NCBI RefSeq assembly: GCF_015680235.1
Contig: NZ_JADLJL010000017.1
Span: 32,478 to 96,477, forward strand
Direction of reading: 5' to 3'
Source: Pseudomonas guariconensis
GTDB taxonomy: Bacteria; Pseudomonadota; Gammaproteobacteria; Pseudomonadales; Pseudomonadaceae
DNA: 64,000 bases
Positions 25,029-33,675 of this stretch are shown piece by piece (position 1 is the stretch's first letter; every line of letters starts with the position of its first letter). A program made the position numbers and the translations under genes. Below the pieces are notes generated by a model. The model did no database searches. It worked only from the letters and a program-made list of their open reading frames with translations, and was not told the origin of the DNA.

Positions 25029-25913
25029 ATGCGTATGCGCCTGATGCTGTTGGGTGGTGGCAATGCCCTCGGGCAAGCGCTGATTCGTCTCGGAGCCGAA
25101 GAGGACATCGGGTTCCTGGCGCCACGCCCGCCGGAGAATGGCTGGGCGCCGGCCAGTCTCACGCAATTGCTCGATGACCACCGCCCCGATGTGGTGATCA
25201 ACCTGGCCTATTATTTCGACTGGTTCCAGGCCGAGTCGGTCAGCGAGCAGCGCCTGGCGCTGCAAGAGCGGGCCGTGGAGCGTCTGGCCGAACTGTGTCA
25301 GCACCACCAGATCATCCTCGTGCAACCTTCCAGCTACCGGGTATTCGACGGCTCGCGGGCCACGGCCTACAGCGAGAAGGACGAGCCGGTGCCGCTGGGG
25401 CTGCGCGGCCAGGCGTTGTGGCGTATCGAGCAGAGCGTGCGGGCGGCGTGCCCGCAGCATGTGCTGCTGCGTTTTGGCTGGGTGCTGGACGAGAGCATCG
25501 ATGGCGCGCTCGGGCGTTTCCTCACTCGCGCCGAGCAGCCCCAGGAGCTGCTGCTGGCGGATGATCGTCGGGGCAATCCGACGCCGGTGGACGACGCGGC
25601 ACGGGTGATCCTTTCGGTGCTCAAGCAGCTCGATTGCGACGCCCCGCTGTGGGGTACCTACCACTACGCCGGCAATGAAGCGACCACGCCGCTGGCGTTG
25701 GGCCAGGCAATCCTGACCGAGGCGGCGCAGTGGCAGAAGCTGGCCGTACAGGCACCCACGCCCCAGGCTCACGCCGCACGCCCCGATGCCGCCGAGGAGC
25801 CGCAGAACGCTGTGCTGGCTTGCAAGAAAATTCTTCACACCTTCGGTATCAAGCCCCGCGCCTGGCGCGCCGGCTTGCCGCCCCTACTGGACCGATTCTA
25901 CCGAAATGGCTGA
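25029..25913 (+). CDS. RmlD-like sugar-nucleotide reductase (SDR family)
   Basis: 294 residues starting MRMRLMLLGGGNALGQALI, a Rossmann GGGNxxG nucleotide-binding loop, with a VVINLAYYFDWFQ region where RmlD proteins bind cofactor and substrate. The YxxxK-type catalytic segment of classical dTDP-4-dehydrorhamnose reductases is not obvious, so the activity may differ. The ATG of the following epimerase lies inside its last codons, so they are coupled. The same gene pair precedes oprG in P. aeruginosa. An open extension upstream to 24939 shows no family similarity. Confidence 0.78.
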   Translation: MRMRLMLLGGGNALGQALIRLGAEEDIGFLAPRPPENGWAPASLTQLLDDHRPDVVINLAYYFDWFQAESVSEQRLALQERAVERLAELCQHHQIILVQPSSYRVFDGSRATAYSEKDEPVPLGLRGQALWRIEQSVRAACPQHVLLRFGWVLDESIDGALGRFLTRAEQPQELLLADDRRGNPTPVDDAARVILSVLKQLDCDAPLWGTYHYAGNEATTPLALGQAILTEAAQWQKLAVQAPTPQAHAARPDAAEEPQNAVLACKKILHTFGIKPRAWRAGLPPLLDRFYRNG

Positions 25914-26838
25914 TGCCCCCATCCTGATCACCGGCGGTGCCGGCTTCATTGGCTCCCACCTGTGCGATGCGTTGCTGGACAAAGGCTATGCCGTGCGGGT
26001 CCTCGACGACCTCTCTACCGGCAAGCGCGCCAACCTGCGGCTCGACCATCCGGGCCTGGAACTGATCGAAGGCGATGTCGCCGATGCTGCCTTGGTCAAC
26101 CGTGCCGTTGCAGGTTGCCGCGCCGTGGTCCACCTGGCTGCAGTGGCCTCGGTGCAAGCCTCGGTCGAAGACCCGGTGCGTACCCACCAGAGCAACTTCA
26201 TCGGCACCCTCAATGTCTGCGAGGCCATGCGCCTGCATGGCGTGCGCCGTGTGCTGTTCGCCTCCAGCGCGGCGGTGTACGGCAACAATGGCGAAGGGCA
26301 GTCGATCGCCGAGGACACCCCCAAGGCACCACTGACCCCCTACGCGGTGGACAAGCTGGCCAGCGAGCAGTACCTGGACTTCTATAGTCGCCAGCATGGG
26401 CTGGAGCCGGTGGTGTTCCGCTTCTTCAATATCTTCGGGCCGCGCCAAGACCCGTCCTCGCCCTATTCGGGGGTGATCAGCATCTTCTGCGAGCGTGCCG
26501 CCCAAGGCCAGCCGATCACCGTATTTGGTGACGGCGAGCAGACCCGCGACTTCCTGTACGTAGGCGATCTGGTCAAGGTGATGGTCCAGGCGCTGGAGCT
26601 GGCGCAGGTGGAGGAGGGGGCGGTGAACATCGGGTTGAACCAGGCCACGTCCTTGAACCAGTTGCTAGCGGCTCTGGAAAAGGTCATCGGTGGCTTGCCG
26701 CCGATCAGCCATGGTCCTGCGCGCTCGGGCGATATCCGCCATTCCCGGGCGGACAACACGCGTTTGCTGGCGCGGTTCGAATTCCCGCGGCCCACTTCGA
26801 TGGTCGAAGGCTTGGCGAAGTTGTTGGGCAAAGCTTGA
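25906..26838 (+). CDS. NAD-dependent epimerase/dehydratase (GalE-like SDR)
   Basis: 310 residues from ATG 25906, overlapping the RmlD-like stop. N-terminal ILITGGAGFIGSHLCDALL is the extended-SDR NAD-binding motif (residues ~5-23). The catalytic YAVDKLASE gives Tyr and Lys near 143-147, with the conserved FRFFNIFGPRQDPSSPYSGVI substrate region near 170-190. It probably epimerises or dehydrates a nucleotide sugar for surface polysaccharide; the exact substrate is unknown. Confidence 0.88.
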   Translation: MADAPILITGGAGFIGSHLCDALLDKGYAVRVLDDLSTGKRANLRLDHPGLELIEGDVADAALVNRAVAGCRAVVHLAAVASVQASVEDPVRTHQSNFIGTLNVCEAMRLHGVRRVLFASSAAVYGNNGEGQSIAEDTPKAPLTPYAVDKLASEQYLDFYSRQHGLEPVVFRFFNIFGPRQDPSSPYSGVISIFCERAAQGQPITVFGDGEQTRDFLYVGDLVKVMVQALELAQVEEGAVNIGLNQATSLNQLLAALEKVIGGLPPISHGPARSGDIRHSRADNTRLLARFEFPRPTSMVEGLAKLLGKA

Positions 26839-26910
26839 TCGTTGTCGCAGAGCGCGTGATCTGAACCTGCTCTGCTCCTACAGGAATCGTGTAGGCCGGC
26901 GAGTTCGGAG

Positions 26911-26945
26911 CAAGAAAGGCTGGATGGCGACCGCGGCCGCCATCC
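26911..26945 (-). terminator. Terminator of oprG
   Basis: 8-bp stem GGATGGCG / CGCCATCC (26922-26929, 26938-26945) followed on the minus strand by AGCCTTTCTT, immediately 3' of oprG. Confidence 0.65.
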
Positions 26946-26954
26946 GGAATGGCA

Positions 26955-27638
26955 TCAGAACTTGTAGCCCAGGCCCACCATGTAGACCCACGGGTCCACG
27001 TCCACGTCGACCTTGGTCTTGCTGTAGCCCAGCGCGGTCGGGCCGTCGACGGTGGCCTTGGTGTCGATGTCGATGTACCAGACCGAGGCATTGACCAGCA
27101 GGTTGTCGGTCAGCATGTAGTCCATGCCCAGTTGCGCGGCCAGGCCGACCGAGTCTTGCAGCTTCAGGTTGCTGAAACCCTGCTGCTTGCGCGCGCCGCT
27201 GAGGTCTTCATCGAAGAAGGTGGTGTAGTTGATGCCGACGCCAGCGTAGGGCTGGAACTTCGAAGAAGGTGCCATTGGGTAGTACTGCAGCGACAGGGTC
27301 GGCGGCAGTTGCTTGATGTCGGCCAGCTTGCCGTCCAGGCCGCCACCCAGGCCCTTGACCGCCACGGTATGGTTGAATGGCGTGGCGGCCAGCAGCTCGA
27401 CGCCGATGTGGTCGGTAAGCATGTAGGCGAAGGTCAGGCCCAGCTGGGTGTCGCTGTCCAGGGTCGCCTTGGTACCCGACACCTTGGTGCCGTCGAATTT
27501 CAGGTCGCTGCTGTCTTCATTCGGCGCAACGGTGATGGCGCCGGCGCGCATGATGATGTCACCGGCCTGGTGGGCGTGGGCAACAGGGGCAGCGAGCGCC
27601 AGGGCGATAAGCGAGGCGCCGAGCAAAGACTTGTTCAT
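26955..27638 (-). CDS. oprG: Outer membrane protein OprG (OmpW family)
   Basis: 227 residues from the ATG giving MNKSLLGASLIALALAAPVAHAHQAGD, a clear signal peptide cleaved near residue 22, with GGGAG as ribosome-binding site. The mature part has alternating beta-strand pattern, an eight-stranded barrel ending in aromatic Phe (VGLGYKF). OmpW/OprG proteins form small outer-membrane channels for hydrophobic molecules. The order epimerase-oprG-zinc operon matches P. aeruginosa. Confidence 0.92.
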   Translation of the reverse strand: MNKSLLGASLIALALAAPVAHAHQAGDIIMRAGAITVAPNEDSSDLKFDGTKVSGTKATLDSDTQLGLTFAYMLTDHIGVELLAATPFNHTVAVKGLGGGLDGKLADIKQLPPTLSLQYYPMAPSSKFQPYAGVGINYTTFFDEDLSGARKQQGFSNLKLQDSVGLAAQLGMDYMLTDNLLVNASVWYIDIDTKATVDGPTALGYSKTKVDVDVDPWVYMVGLGYKF

Positions 27639-27747
27639 TGAAGCTCCCAAAGGACGTAAGTAATCGAGTAGTCCAATGGTAGGGAGCCGGTCGAACGCAG
27701 CTTTTGATTCAGCTCAACGAAGCTGTGTCACAAAGCGGAAACAGTTC

Positions 27748-28326
27748 TCACTGTAGCTCATAAGCATAGATTTTCTCGGCCTCCATCTGGTAGCCGGCCT
27801 CGGCCAGCTCGCTGCTGGTGGCTTTGACCTGCATGCGGCCCTCGATCCAATAGGGCTGGTAGAGGTCTTCGATGCGCACGCCCATCTCGCTGACGATGTG
27901 CACGATCTGGTTGGAGGGCGGCGGCGGCACGTGGATGCATGCGCCGTAGTAAGGCACCAAGAGGAATTCGGTGGTGCGGCCTTCCTCGCTGACTTCCAGC
28001 GGCACGATGTAACCGGGCAATTTGACCTGTTGGCCATCCAGCGCCTTGACCACCGGGGCGTCGGGCGCCTGCTGACGCGCAGCGGGGGCAGCTTCGGCCA
28101 GTGCGCTGCCCAGTTGCGAGAGGCCGTGCAGCGGTGCCTGTTGCACCGGCACCACCGGCGCGCCTTCGGGGATCAGGGCGGGCCAGTCCAGGGTACGGGG
28201 TTCGGCCGCCGGCAGAGGCAAGGCCAGCGACAGCAGTAACAGGAGCAGCAGGGCTTGTAGAGCCACCGCTGTGCCTGTGGGAGCCGGCTTGCCGGCGATG
28301 GGGGTAACGGGGGACATGAGGAACAT
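27748..28326 (-). CDS. DUF3299 periplasmic protein of zinc-uptake operon
   Basis: 192 residues if translation begins at 28326. A hydrophobic stretch ALQALLLLLLLSLALPLPAAE is a signal peptide; the mature domain ends with PGYIVPLEVSEEGRTTEFLLVPYYGACIHVPPPPSNQ, the DUF3299 core with a conserved Cys-His. It is the last gene of the ZrgA-ATPase-permease-DUF3299 operon, comparable to P. aeruginosa PA4063-PA4066. The first ~20 codons run through a REP palindrome, so the true start is uncertain: ATG 28317 and GTG 28266 are alternatives. Confidence 0.8.
   Translation of the reverse strand: MFLMSPVTPIAGKPAPTGTAVALQALLLLLLLSLALPLPAAEPRTLDWPALIPEGAPVVPVQQAPLHGLSQLGSALAEAAPAARQQAPDAPVVKALDGQQVKLPGYIVPLEVSEEGRTTEFLLVPYYGACIHVPPPPSNQIVHIVSEMGVRIEDLYQPYWIEGRMQVKATSSELAEAGYQMEAEKIYAYELQ
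28273..28301. repeat. REP element overlapping the 5' end of the DUF3299 gene
   Basis: A GTGGGAGCCGGCTTGCCGGC-type REP lies between the permease stop and the signal-peptide codons, inside the assumed reading frame. REPs normally avoid coding sequence. Confidence 0.8.
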
Positions 28327-28335
28327 GCGGGCTGC

Positions 28336-29601
28336 TCAGAGGTGAATGGACAAACCATCGGCCAGCGACTGCCGATAGGCACGCCAGGCCGGTACGCTGC
28401 CCATCAGCAGCGCGGCGCCAAGAATGATGGCCAGCAACGTCCACTCATGGGTGCTGGGCCAGGCCAGCGGCAGGTAGAGGCCGTAGTTGGCCTGGACATA
28501 GCCTTGGGCCAGGGCGATGCCTGCGTACAGCAAGCCTAGCCCGGCCGCGATGCCTGCAACAGCCAGTGCCAACGCCTCCAGCACCAACAGCCCAGCGATA
28601 TGCCAGGGCCGTGCGCCTACCGAACGTAGGATGGCCATCTCCCGGCGACGTTCGTTGAGACTGGTGAGGATCGCCGTGAGCATGCCGATCAGCCCCGTCA
28701 GAACCACGAACAGCGACACCACGAACAACGCCTGTTCGGCGGTCCCCATCAGGCTCCAGAGCTCCTGCAGGGCGACGCCGGGCAGGATTGCCAGCAATGG
28801 CTCGCTGCGAAACTCGTTGATTTCCCGTTGCAGGGTGAAGGTGGCGATCTTGCTGTTCAACCCGAGCATGAAGGCGGTGATGGCCGCTGGCTGCAGGTCC
28901 ATGGCCCGCGCCTGTTCGGCGCTGATACGCCCGGCGCCACGGGCCGGCACGCCGTTGTGCCAGTCGACGTGGATCGCTTCCATGCCCGCCAGGCTGATAT
29001 GCAGGGTGCGGTCCACCGGCGTGCCGGTGCGGGCGAGGATGCCGACCACGGTGAACGGCTTGTCGTCGTGCTTGACCAGGCTGATAGCGGCTACACCATG
29101 GGCCAGCACCAACTTGTCGCCGAGCTTGTAGTGCAGGGCGTCGGCCACCTCGGCGCCAAGCACCACTTCGAACGGGTCGTCGGCGAACGGCCGGCCCTGG
29201 CTCAGCGCCAAGTGCTGACGACGGCCGAACTGGTAATGACTGAAGTATTCGCCAGTGGTGCCCATCACCCGGTAGCCGCGATGGGAGTCGCCCAGCGAAA
29301 TCGGAATGGCCCATTTCACCCGCGGGTCCTTGGCGTAGTGCTCGAAACTGTCCCAGCGGATGTTGTTGGTGGCGTTACCGATGCGGAACACCGAATACAA
29401 AAGCAGGTTCACCGAGCCGGAACGAGCGCCGACGATCAGGTCGGTGCCGCTGATGGTGCTGGCAAAACTGGCGCGGGCCTCGGTGCGCACGCGCTCCACC
29501 GCCAGCAACAGGCACACGGACAGGGCAATGGCGAAGACGGTCAGGAACGCAGTGAAGCGACGGTTGGCCAGGCTGGCCAGGGCAAGGCGGAGCAGGTACA
29601 T
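28336..29601 (-). CDS. ABC transporter permease, FtsX/MacB fold
   Basis: 421 residues. The first membrane segment (ANRRFTAFLTVFAIALSVCLLL) is followed by a large periplasmic domain (~residues 45-270) and three C-terminal membrane segments (LFVVSLFVVLTGLIGMLTAIL and later), the FtsX/MacB topology. RREMAILRSVGARPWHI is the conserved cytoplasmic coupling segment. Its ATG overlaps the ATPase stop. As part of the Zur-type operon it is inferred to work with ZrgA in zinc acquisition. Confidence 0.88.
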   Translation of the reverse strand: MYLLRLALASLANRRFTAFLTVFAIALSVCLLLAVERVRTEARASFASTISGTDLIVGARSGSVNLLLYSVFRIGNATNNIRWDSFEHYAKDPRVKWAIPISLGDSHRGYRVMGTTGEYFSHYQFGRRQHLALSQGRPFADDPFEVVLGAEVADALHYKLGDKLVLAHGVAAISLVKHDDKPFTVVGILARTGTPVDRTLHISLAGMEAIHVDWHNGVPARGAGRISAEQARAMDLQPAAITAFMLGLNSKIATFTLQREINEFRSEPLLAILPGVALQELWSLMGTAEQALFVVSLFVVLTGLIGMLTAILTSLNERRREMAILRSVGARPWHIAGLLVLEALALAVAGIAAGLGLLYAGIALAQGYVQANYGLYLPLAWPSTHEWTLLAIILGAALLMGSVPAWRAYRQSLADGLSIHL

Positions 29602-30311
29602 CAGGCCTCCCGGGGCTTGGCCGCGCGGTTGAGCTCGGCCAGGGACAGGTGACGGTCGAACAGTGGGGCCAGGCTCTGGTCATGGCTGACGAACAACAGG
29701 CTGGCGCCGGCGGCGCGGCATTCGTCGAACAGCAGGCCGATGAATGCTTCGCGGGTATCGGCGTCGAGCGCCGAGGTCGGCTCGTCGGCGATCACCAACT
29801 CGGGTTGGCCAATCAAAGCCCGGGCCGCCGCAACCCGCTGCTGCTGGCCGATCGACAGGCTGTCGGCGCGGCGGGCGAGCAGGGCTGGGTCGTTCAGGCC
29901 CAGGTGCGCGAGCAATCGGGCGGCTGCCTGGTCGACGCTGCCATGGCGCTGCTGGGCGCGTTCGGCTCGGCTGCGCGAGAAGCGGCAGGGTAGTTCGACA
30001 TTCTCCCGCACCGACAGAAACGGCAGCAGGTTGAACTGCTGGAAGATATAACCGGTGTGATCGACCCTGAAGCGATCCCGGGCGCCTTGGCCGAGGGCGG
30101 CGAGGTCCTGGCCGAGCAGGCGGATGCTGCCTTGTCCAGGCTTGTTCACCCCGCCCAGCAGGCCGAGCAGGGTGGTCTTGCCACTGCCGCTGGGGCCTTT
30201 GAGAAACAGCGCTTCACCAGCCTCCAGGCGAAACGCGGGGATATCCAGCAGTGGCGGCTGGCCGGGCCAGGCGAATACCAGCCCCTGCAGGTCGATTAGC
30301 GGCTGGCTCAT
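29601..30311 (-). CDS. ABC transporter ATP-binding protein (MacB/LolD-like)
   Basis: 236 residues. Walker A LKGPSGSGKTTLLGLL (near 37-50), Q-loop GYIFQQFNLLPFL, signature LSIGQQQR (Ile in place of the usual Gly at the third position) and Walker B LVIADEPTSALD are all present. It energises the adjacent FtsX-type permease. The order zrgA-ATPase-permease-DUF3299 on one strand with overlaps supports a single transcript starting at the Zur box near 30920. Confidence 0.9.
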   Translation of the reverse strand: MSQPLIDLQGLVFAWPGQPPLLDIPAFRLEAGEALFLKGPSGSGKTTLLGLLGGVNKPGQGSIRLLGQDLAALGQGARDRFRVDHTGYIFQQFNLLPFLSVRENVELPCRFSRSRAERAQQRHGSVDQAAARLLAHLGLNDPALLARRADSLSIGQQQRVAAARALIGQPELVIADEPTSALDADTREAFIGLLFDECRAAGASLLFVSHDQSLAPLFDRHLSLAELNRAAKPREA

Positions 30312-30881
30312 TCAGAATGCGACCAATGGCTTGCCAGGCGTGGCTTGCAGGCCCTTCTGGCCGTTCGGGCCGATGACCTGCACGGTGATTTTCTGAGTCG
30401 CCGGGAAAGCCTTGAACAGCGGTGTCAGGTCGACCTGGGTGAGCTTGGCCGGTGTGGCGCAGGTCAGCTGGTAATGGGCGTTGATGTCGGAATGGCCGTG
30501 CTCGTGCTCATCTCCATCCGCATCGTCGTGGCCGGCCTCGGCGAACAGGGGGCTGTCGAGGTCCTGGGCATCTTCCTTGCAGCCTGCAGCCTGGGCCAGG
30601 TCGAACAGCTGCAGGGGTTGCTCCAGCTGCTGGCGTGTGGCGGCGACCTTGGCCTTGTCAGCATCGTTGCCAGGAGCATGTTCGAAGCCGACCAGGTTCA
30701 TCGCCGGGCTGTCCAGCGCCAGTTCCAAGGTGTTGCCGTCAAGCACGACATCGAGCTTGGCCGCACCGTGTTCGTGGGCTGCAAGGGTGCCGTGGGCATG
30801 GTCATGGTCGTGATCGTCATGGGCCTGGGCCATGGCCAAAGGGAGCAGGGCGAAGGGCAGAGCGAGGAACAGGCGGCGCAT
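30312..30881 (-). CDS. zrgA: ZrgA-family (DUF2796) zinc uptake periplasmic protein
   Basis: 189 residues from the ATG giving MRRLFLALPFALLPLAMAQAHDD, a signal peptide followed at once by a His/Asp-rich metal-binding segment (HDDHDHDHAHGTLAAHEHGA). A second His-rich loop, DGDEHEHGHSDINAHY, lies near residue 130. DUF2796/ZrgA proteins belong to zinc-starvation-induced uptake systems in Vibrio and Pseudomonas. It heads the operon, and its promoter carries a Zur-like palindrome. An upstream in-frame extension to 30992 lacks a signal and crosses the promoter, so it was not used. Confidence 0.88.
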   Translation of the reverse strand: MRRLFLALPFALLPLAMAQAHDDHDHDHAHGTLAAHEHGAAKLDVVLDGNTLELALDSPAMNLVGFEHAPGNDADKAKVAATRQQLEQPLQLFDLAQAAGCKEDAQDLDSPLFAEAGHDDADGDEHEHGHSDINAHYQLTCATPAKLTQVDLTPLFKAFPATQKITVQVIGPNGQKGLQATPGKPLVAF

Positions 30882-30913
30882 GGAACACTCCGGGGCGGTC
30901 AGAAGTCGAGTTC

Positions 30914-30929
30914 GTAATGTTATAACAAC
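30914..30929 (-). promoter_or_regulatory. Zur box upstream of zrgA
   Basis: GTAATGTTATAACAAC contains the perfect 10-bp palindrome TGTTATAACA, the core of gammaproteobacterial Zur sites, 33 bp before the zrgA ATG. It implies repression of the zinc-uptake operon when zinc is sufficient. Confidence 0.85.
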
Positions 30930-31076
30930 TTTTCTCGCGCTCGCCAGCGGCCTGGTGCAGGTTTCATGTAGCTGTGCTGCAGGTTCGACCAATCACGGGG
31001 CAAGCTCGTGCCTACAGGTTGTGGGGTGTGCTATGAGAGCATAGAGGCCATTGACTTCGAATTTGAGGGTAACAGC

Positions 31077-31421
31077 GTGAGAATTCGCGGACAGATCGGC
31101 GATTGGCCGGTGGACCTGACCATCGAGTTGGAGCCTGCGGAATGGGCGCGGCTCGGGCGTCAGCTGGACGTGCCTGTGCTAGCCGAAGCGGCAGCGGTGC
31201 CAGCGGGGGCTGCGCCGCGCCAGGACGATGGGCAATGGCTGGCGGCGCGAGAACTGTTGCGCCAGGCCGGGCAGGTCAGCGGGCCGGAACTGCTGGAGCG
31301 CTTGGAAGGTTTGGCCGGAAGCACGGCGGCGGGCAAGCGGTTGCTGGTGCGCTTGCGCCATAGCAGTGAGGTGAAGGTGGAAAGCGGGGTGGATGCGCCG
31401 GTGTATCACTGGGTCGGGTGA
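31077..31421 (+). CDS. Conserved hypothetical protein
   Basis: 114 residues from GTG 31077 (MRIRGQIGDWPVDLTIELEP), preceded by GAGGG at 8 bp; the frame is open from 31008 but that part shows no start signal. The N-terminal ~35 residues look like beta strands and the C-terminal half is helical. No motif or family is recognised. It is divergent from the zinc operon and not obviously co-regulated; a conserved Pseudomonas protein of unknown role is the best description. Confidence 0.65.
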   Translation: MRIRGQIGDWPVDLTIELEPAEWARLGRQLDVPVLAEAAAVPAGAAPRQDDGQWLAARELLRQAGQVSGPELLERLEGLAGSTAAGKRLLVRLRHSSEVKVESGVDAPVYHWVG

Positions 31422-31440
31422 TGTCGACCTGAGCTGGCCC

Positions 31441-31530
31441 AATCGCCGGCAAGCCGGCTCCCACAGGGCCAGCGCTGACATCATTTAGAGACACCGCCGT
31501 ACCTGTGGGAGCTGGCTTGCCAGCGATTGG
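31441..31530. repeat. Inverted REP pair
   Basis: ATCGCCGGCAAGCCGGCTCC at 31442 and a near-perfect inverted partner ending GGCTTGCCAGCGATT at ~31528, in the convergent gap between the hypothetical gene and the thioredoxin gene. A BIME-like arrangement, probably a bidirectional terminator. Confidence 0.85.
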
Positions 31531-31541
31531 GCCTGTGCGGT

Positions 31542-32426
31542 TCAGAACATCGCCGCCGACAATTTGCGCCGATACACGCTCACCAGCGGGTGCTCGTTGC
31601 CCAGCAATTCGAACACCTGCAGCAGTGCCTTCTGCGGTAAGCCGTTCTCGTAGCCACGGTTGCGCTGGAACAGTTTGAGCAACCCATCCAGCGCCGCCTC
31701 GTATTGCTGGCGCGCCAGTTGCTGGATGCACAACTGGTAGGTGGCTTCGTCGTCCTGCGGGTTCTGGGCCAGGCGGCTCTTGAGCTCGGCGGCCTCCGGC
31801 AGGCTGGCGGCCTGGCGCAGGAAGGTCAGCTGGGCCTTGGCGCCCGCCAGGGCAGCCTTGTGCTCGTCGGTCTTGACCGCGTCCAGCACCACTTCGGCTT
31901 CACCCAGCTCACCCCGTTCTGCCAGGCAGCGTGCGTAGTAGATCAGCGCTTCGGCATTGCTGTTGTCTTCGCCGAGCAGCGCCTGGAGCACGGCTTCGGC
32001 TTCTGCGAAGCGGCTCTCGGCGAACAGGGCCTTGGCCTGCTCCAGCGGCGCGGCTGCAGGTGGTGCGGGCATCTGCACATGAGGCTCGAGCATGGCGCGG
32101 ATAGCCGACTCGGGCTGGGCGCCAGCGAAACCGTCGACTGGTTGGCCGTCCTTGAACAGCACCACCGTCGGCAGGCTGCGAATACCGAACTGCGCGACGA
32201 TCTGCTGTTCAACGTCGCAGTTGACCTTGGCCAGCAGCAATTCGCCCTGGTAGCCCTCGGCGATCTTGGCCAGCAACGGCATCAGCGCCTTGCACGGCGC
32301 GCACCATTCGGCCCAGAAATCGACCAGCACCGGCTTGTGGAAGGAATTCTCGATGACCAGTTGCTGGAAGGTGGCATCGGTGGCATCGAAGATGTATGGC
32401 AGATCTTTACTAGGAGCTTGGCTCAT
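31542..32426 (-). CDS. Thioredoxin/TPR co-chaperone (CnoX/YbbN family)
   Basis: 294 residues. N-terminal thioredoxin fold with active site FWAEWCAPCKALMP (near residues 36-49) and cis-proline SLPTVVLF; C-terminal ~170 residues form TPR-like helices (LEQAKALFAESRFAEAEAVLQALLG). The E. coli relative lacks the first active-site Cys, but here both are present (CAPC), so disulfide chemistry is possible. The family holds substrates under oxidative stress and hands them to chaperones. Confidence 0.9.
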   Translation of the reverse strand: MSQAPSKDLPYIFDATDATFQQLVIENSFHKPVLVDFWAEWCAPCKALMPLLAKIAEGYQGELLLAKVNCDVEQQIVAQFGIRSLPTVVLFKDGQPVDGFAGAQPESAIRAMLEPHVQMPAPPAAAPLEQAKALFAESRFAEAEAVLQALLGEDNSNAEALIYYARCLAERGELGEAEVVLDAVKTDEHKAALAGAKAQLTFLRQAASLPEAAELKSRLAQNPQDDEATYQLCIQQLARQQYEAALDGLLKLFQRNRGYENGLPQKALLQVFELLGNEHPLVSVYRRKLSAAMF

Positions 32427-32457
32427 CGCGACTCTCGCAAACCCGTGAATGGCACCA

Positions 32458-33117
32458 CTATAAAGGCTCGCGGCTGGCGTGGTACAGGCTGACCCGGCGG
32501 AATTCGTGCGGCTCGGCCAGGTCCGGCAAGGTCAGGGCTTCGAGCACACCGAGCTGGCGGTAGCGTGGGTGATTGAAGTCGCGCACCCGCGAATCGGCCA
32601 CCAACGCCTGGCGACCGCGGCCCAGGAACGCGTCGAGCAACGGCAGGTTGGCGCGGTCGTAGAGCACATCGGCCACCAGTACCAGGTCGAAACGGTCCTC
32701 TTCGGCGAAGAAGTCATTGCTGTAGCCAAGCGCCACCTCGTTGAGCGCGGCATTGGCCCGGCAGGCATCCAGGGCCAGCGGGTCCAGGTCGCAGGCCACC
32801 ACTTCCAGTGCGCCTGCGCGCGCCGCGGCGATCCCGGCGATGCCGGAGCCTGCGCCAAAGTCCAGCACGCGCTTGCCACGTACCCATTCAGGGTGTTCGG
32901 CCAGATAGCGGGCCATGGCCAGGCCGCTGGCCCAGCAGAAGCTCCAGTAGGGCGGTTCGTCGAGAATGCGGCGGGTTTCCTCGGGGCTGAATGCGCGGTC
33001 CATGTTCTGCGCATCGATCAGCCAGAGCTTGATCTCGCAGCCGGGCAGGTCGCTGGCGACCAGGCGCGCTTCGCCGATCAGGCCGCTGAGTGCCTGCTGC
33101 AGATGCAGTGGGGGCAT
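32458..33117 (-). CDS. SAM-dependent methyltransferase (protein-lysine type)
   Basis: 219 residues with motif [21 protein letters not shown] (residues ~80-99), acidic motif [17 protein letters not shown] and motif [10 protein letters not shown]. The start [12 protein letters not shown] and [15 protein letters not shown] resemble the METTL20/ETF-beta lysine methyltransferase family, so a protein substrate is plausible. It ends next to the lipoprotein gene stop-to-start (1 bp apart), which suggests co-transcription. Confidence 0.83.
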   Translation of the reverse strand: MPPLHLQQALSGLIGEARLVASDLPGCEIKLWLIDAQNMDRAFSPEETRRILDEPPYWSFCWASGLAMARYLAEHPEWVRGKRVLDFGAGSGIAGIAAARAGALEVVACDLDPLALDACRANAALNEVALGYSNDFFAEEDRFDLVLVADVLYDRANLPLLDAFLGRGRQALVADSRVRDFNHPRYRQLGVLEALTLPDLAEPHEFRRVSLYHASREPL

Positions 33118-33570
33118 TTATGGCGCCTTCTCGAAACGCAGCGGGCCGGTGACCTGGTTGGTGGCCTGGGCGATACGCAGAGGCGGCAGGTGCAGGATCA
33201 GCTGGCCGGAGCGGCTGGCGCGGCCACGCAGCTCGACGCGGGCACCGGCCGGGAAGGCCTCGGGGTTGAAGCGCAGGCGATAGGGCAGGGCCTGGCCGGT
33301 ACCGGTGAGGGTGCTGCTGGCCAGCAGGCGCTGTGGCCTGCCGCGTTCATCGATGACCAGCAGGGCCAGCTCCACTTCGGCACCGACGGGTATTTCCAGC
33401 AAGGTGCCGCTCACCTCGCGCTGGTAGGCGGGCAGCGGGCCAAGCTCCTTTGGCTTCTTGACGGCCTTGGCAGGCGGTACTGCAGAGGCTTGCTCGGTCT
33501 TCGGTCGGTCGCTGCCGCAGGCGGCGAGCAAGCCGGCGAGGCACAGCACGACGAGCGCTCGGTAGTGCAT
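33118..33570 (-). CDS. YbaY-like lipoprotein
   Basis: 150 residues from ATG 33570, with AAGGA 8-12 bp upstream. [20 protein letters not shown] is a lipoprotein signal with lipobox LAAC, so Cys18 would be lipidated. The mature part has a Pro/Lys-rich spacer and then a beta domain ([18 protein letters not shown] ...) of the YbaY/YscW type. It lies upstream of the methyltransferase gene on the same strand. Function unknown. Confidence 0.8.
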   Translation of the reverse strand: MHYRALVVLCLAGLLAACGSDRPKTEQASAVPPAKAVKKPKELGPLPAYQREVSGTLLEIPVGAEVELALLVIDERGRPQRLLASSTLTGTGQALPYRLRFNPEAFPAGARVELRGRASRSGQLILHLPPLRIAQATNQVTGPLRFEKAP

Positions 33571-33675
33571 GGGGTAGTCCTTCACGGGCAGAATTGCATG
33601 GATGGTAAACCCTTTGGCTTGTCTTGCCAGTGGGATGCGCTACCATGGCCCTCCCTTTTTTTGTTGCCTGCCACC

